From NCBI GenBank assembly GCA_026315105.1, contig CM048755.1, positions 763,425,301 to 763,489,300 of the forward strand: a DNA stretch of 64,000 bases, read 5' to 3'. The translations under genes were made by a program, and so were the position numbers. Source of the stretch: Locusta migratoria. Taxonomy: Eukaryota; Arthropoda; Insecta; Orthoptera; Acrididae. Each line of letters starts with the position of its first letter. Within the stretch, counting starts at the first letter, position 1. This document shows, piece by piece, positions 63,912-64,000 of the stretch. The notes beneath the pieces are model-generated. The model saw only the letters and a list, made by a program, of their open reading frames with translations. It was not told where the DNA came from and did no database searches.

Positions 63912-64000
63912 TTGTCTCTCTACCTCCTCCCTCTCTGTTCATCTCCTCATCCCTGTCTCTGTTCGTTTCCTGCTACTTCTTTGTCTACGAATCTCCACTT

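Overview
The window reads as nuclear DNA of an insect with a large, repeat-rich genome. Codon-bearing stretches are AT-rich and every recognisable protein belongs to a transposable element. Several repeats are of types I associate with orthopterans such as Schistocerca: tRNA-headed SINEs with a shared tail ending in ACAAACATTTGAACATT, CR1-like LINEs ending in (TAGATG)n, and a palindromic tRNA-like repeat. The genus is an inference; insect origin is firmer. I found no host protein-coding gene, no functional tRNA or rRNA gene and no CRISPR array. Most boundaries were placed by eye.

Layout. 1-3700: an ORF1 remnant, an unidentified protein remnant (1135-1560) and degenerate tandem repeats. 3699-8556: a long minus-strand CR1-like LINE carrying an SGNH-esterase region fused to its endonuclease, with a SINE inside it that in turn contains a second CR1 fragment. 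9985-15300: fragments of CR1-like and RTE-like LINEs, one CR1 nested in an RTE. 15389-21365: one SINE, a palindromic tRNA-like repeat and about 5 kb with little in it. 21374-24352: a complete hAT-like transposon (8-bp TSD, matched ends) with two SINEs inside. 25646-27103: a Tc1-type element whose catalytic spacing fits DD38E. 27780-31690: a minus-strand LINE with a 1.4-kb composite insertion. 35568-37335: a Helitron-like element with a foldback of its own 3' end. 38187-44189: Gypsy copy 1 (plus), its interior broken by a mariner fragment, an RTE fragment and a SINE. 44759-46141: a piggyBac element with TTAA and matched ends. 46874-58547: Gypsy copy 2 (minus), same family, with a 7.4-kb foreign block holding CR1, RTE and a pair of inverted repeats with CAGGGCCGGCGCAAGG ends. 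58570-64000: CR1 and Tc1 remnants, a 150-bp foldback with a 12-bp TSD, and SINEs.

How the parts relate. The SINEs have no enzymes and presumably depended on a LINE for retroposition. All elements have stops, frameshifts or deletions, so the region looks like an accumulation site of decayed elements. The most interesting points are: the esterase-endonuclease fusion in the CR1-like LINE; a tRNA-like segment inside the LTRs of the Gypsy family; nested insertions readable from intact TSDs; and structured non-autonomous pieces (foldback at 59181-59330, Helitron foldback, palindromic tRNA-like repeat).
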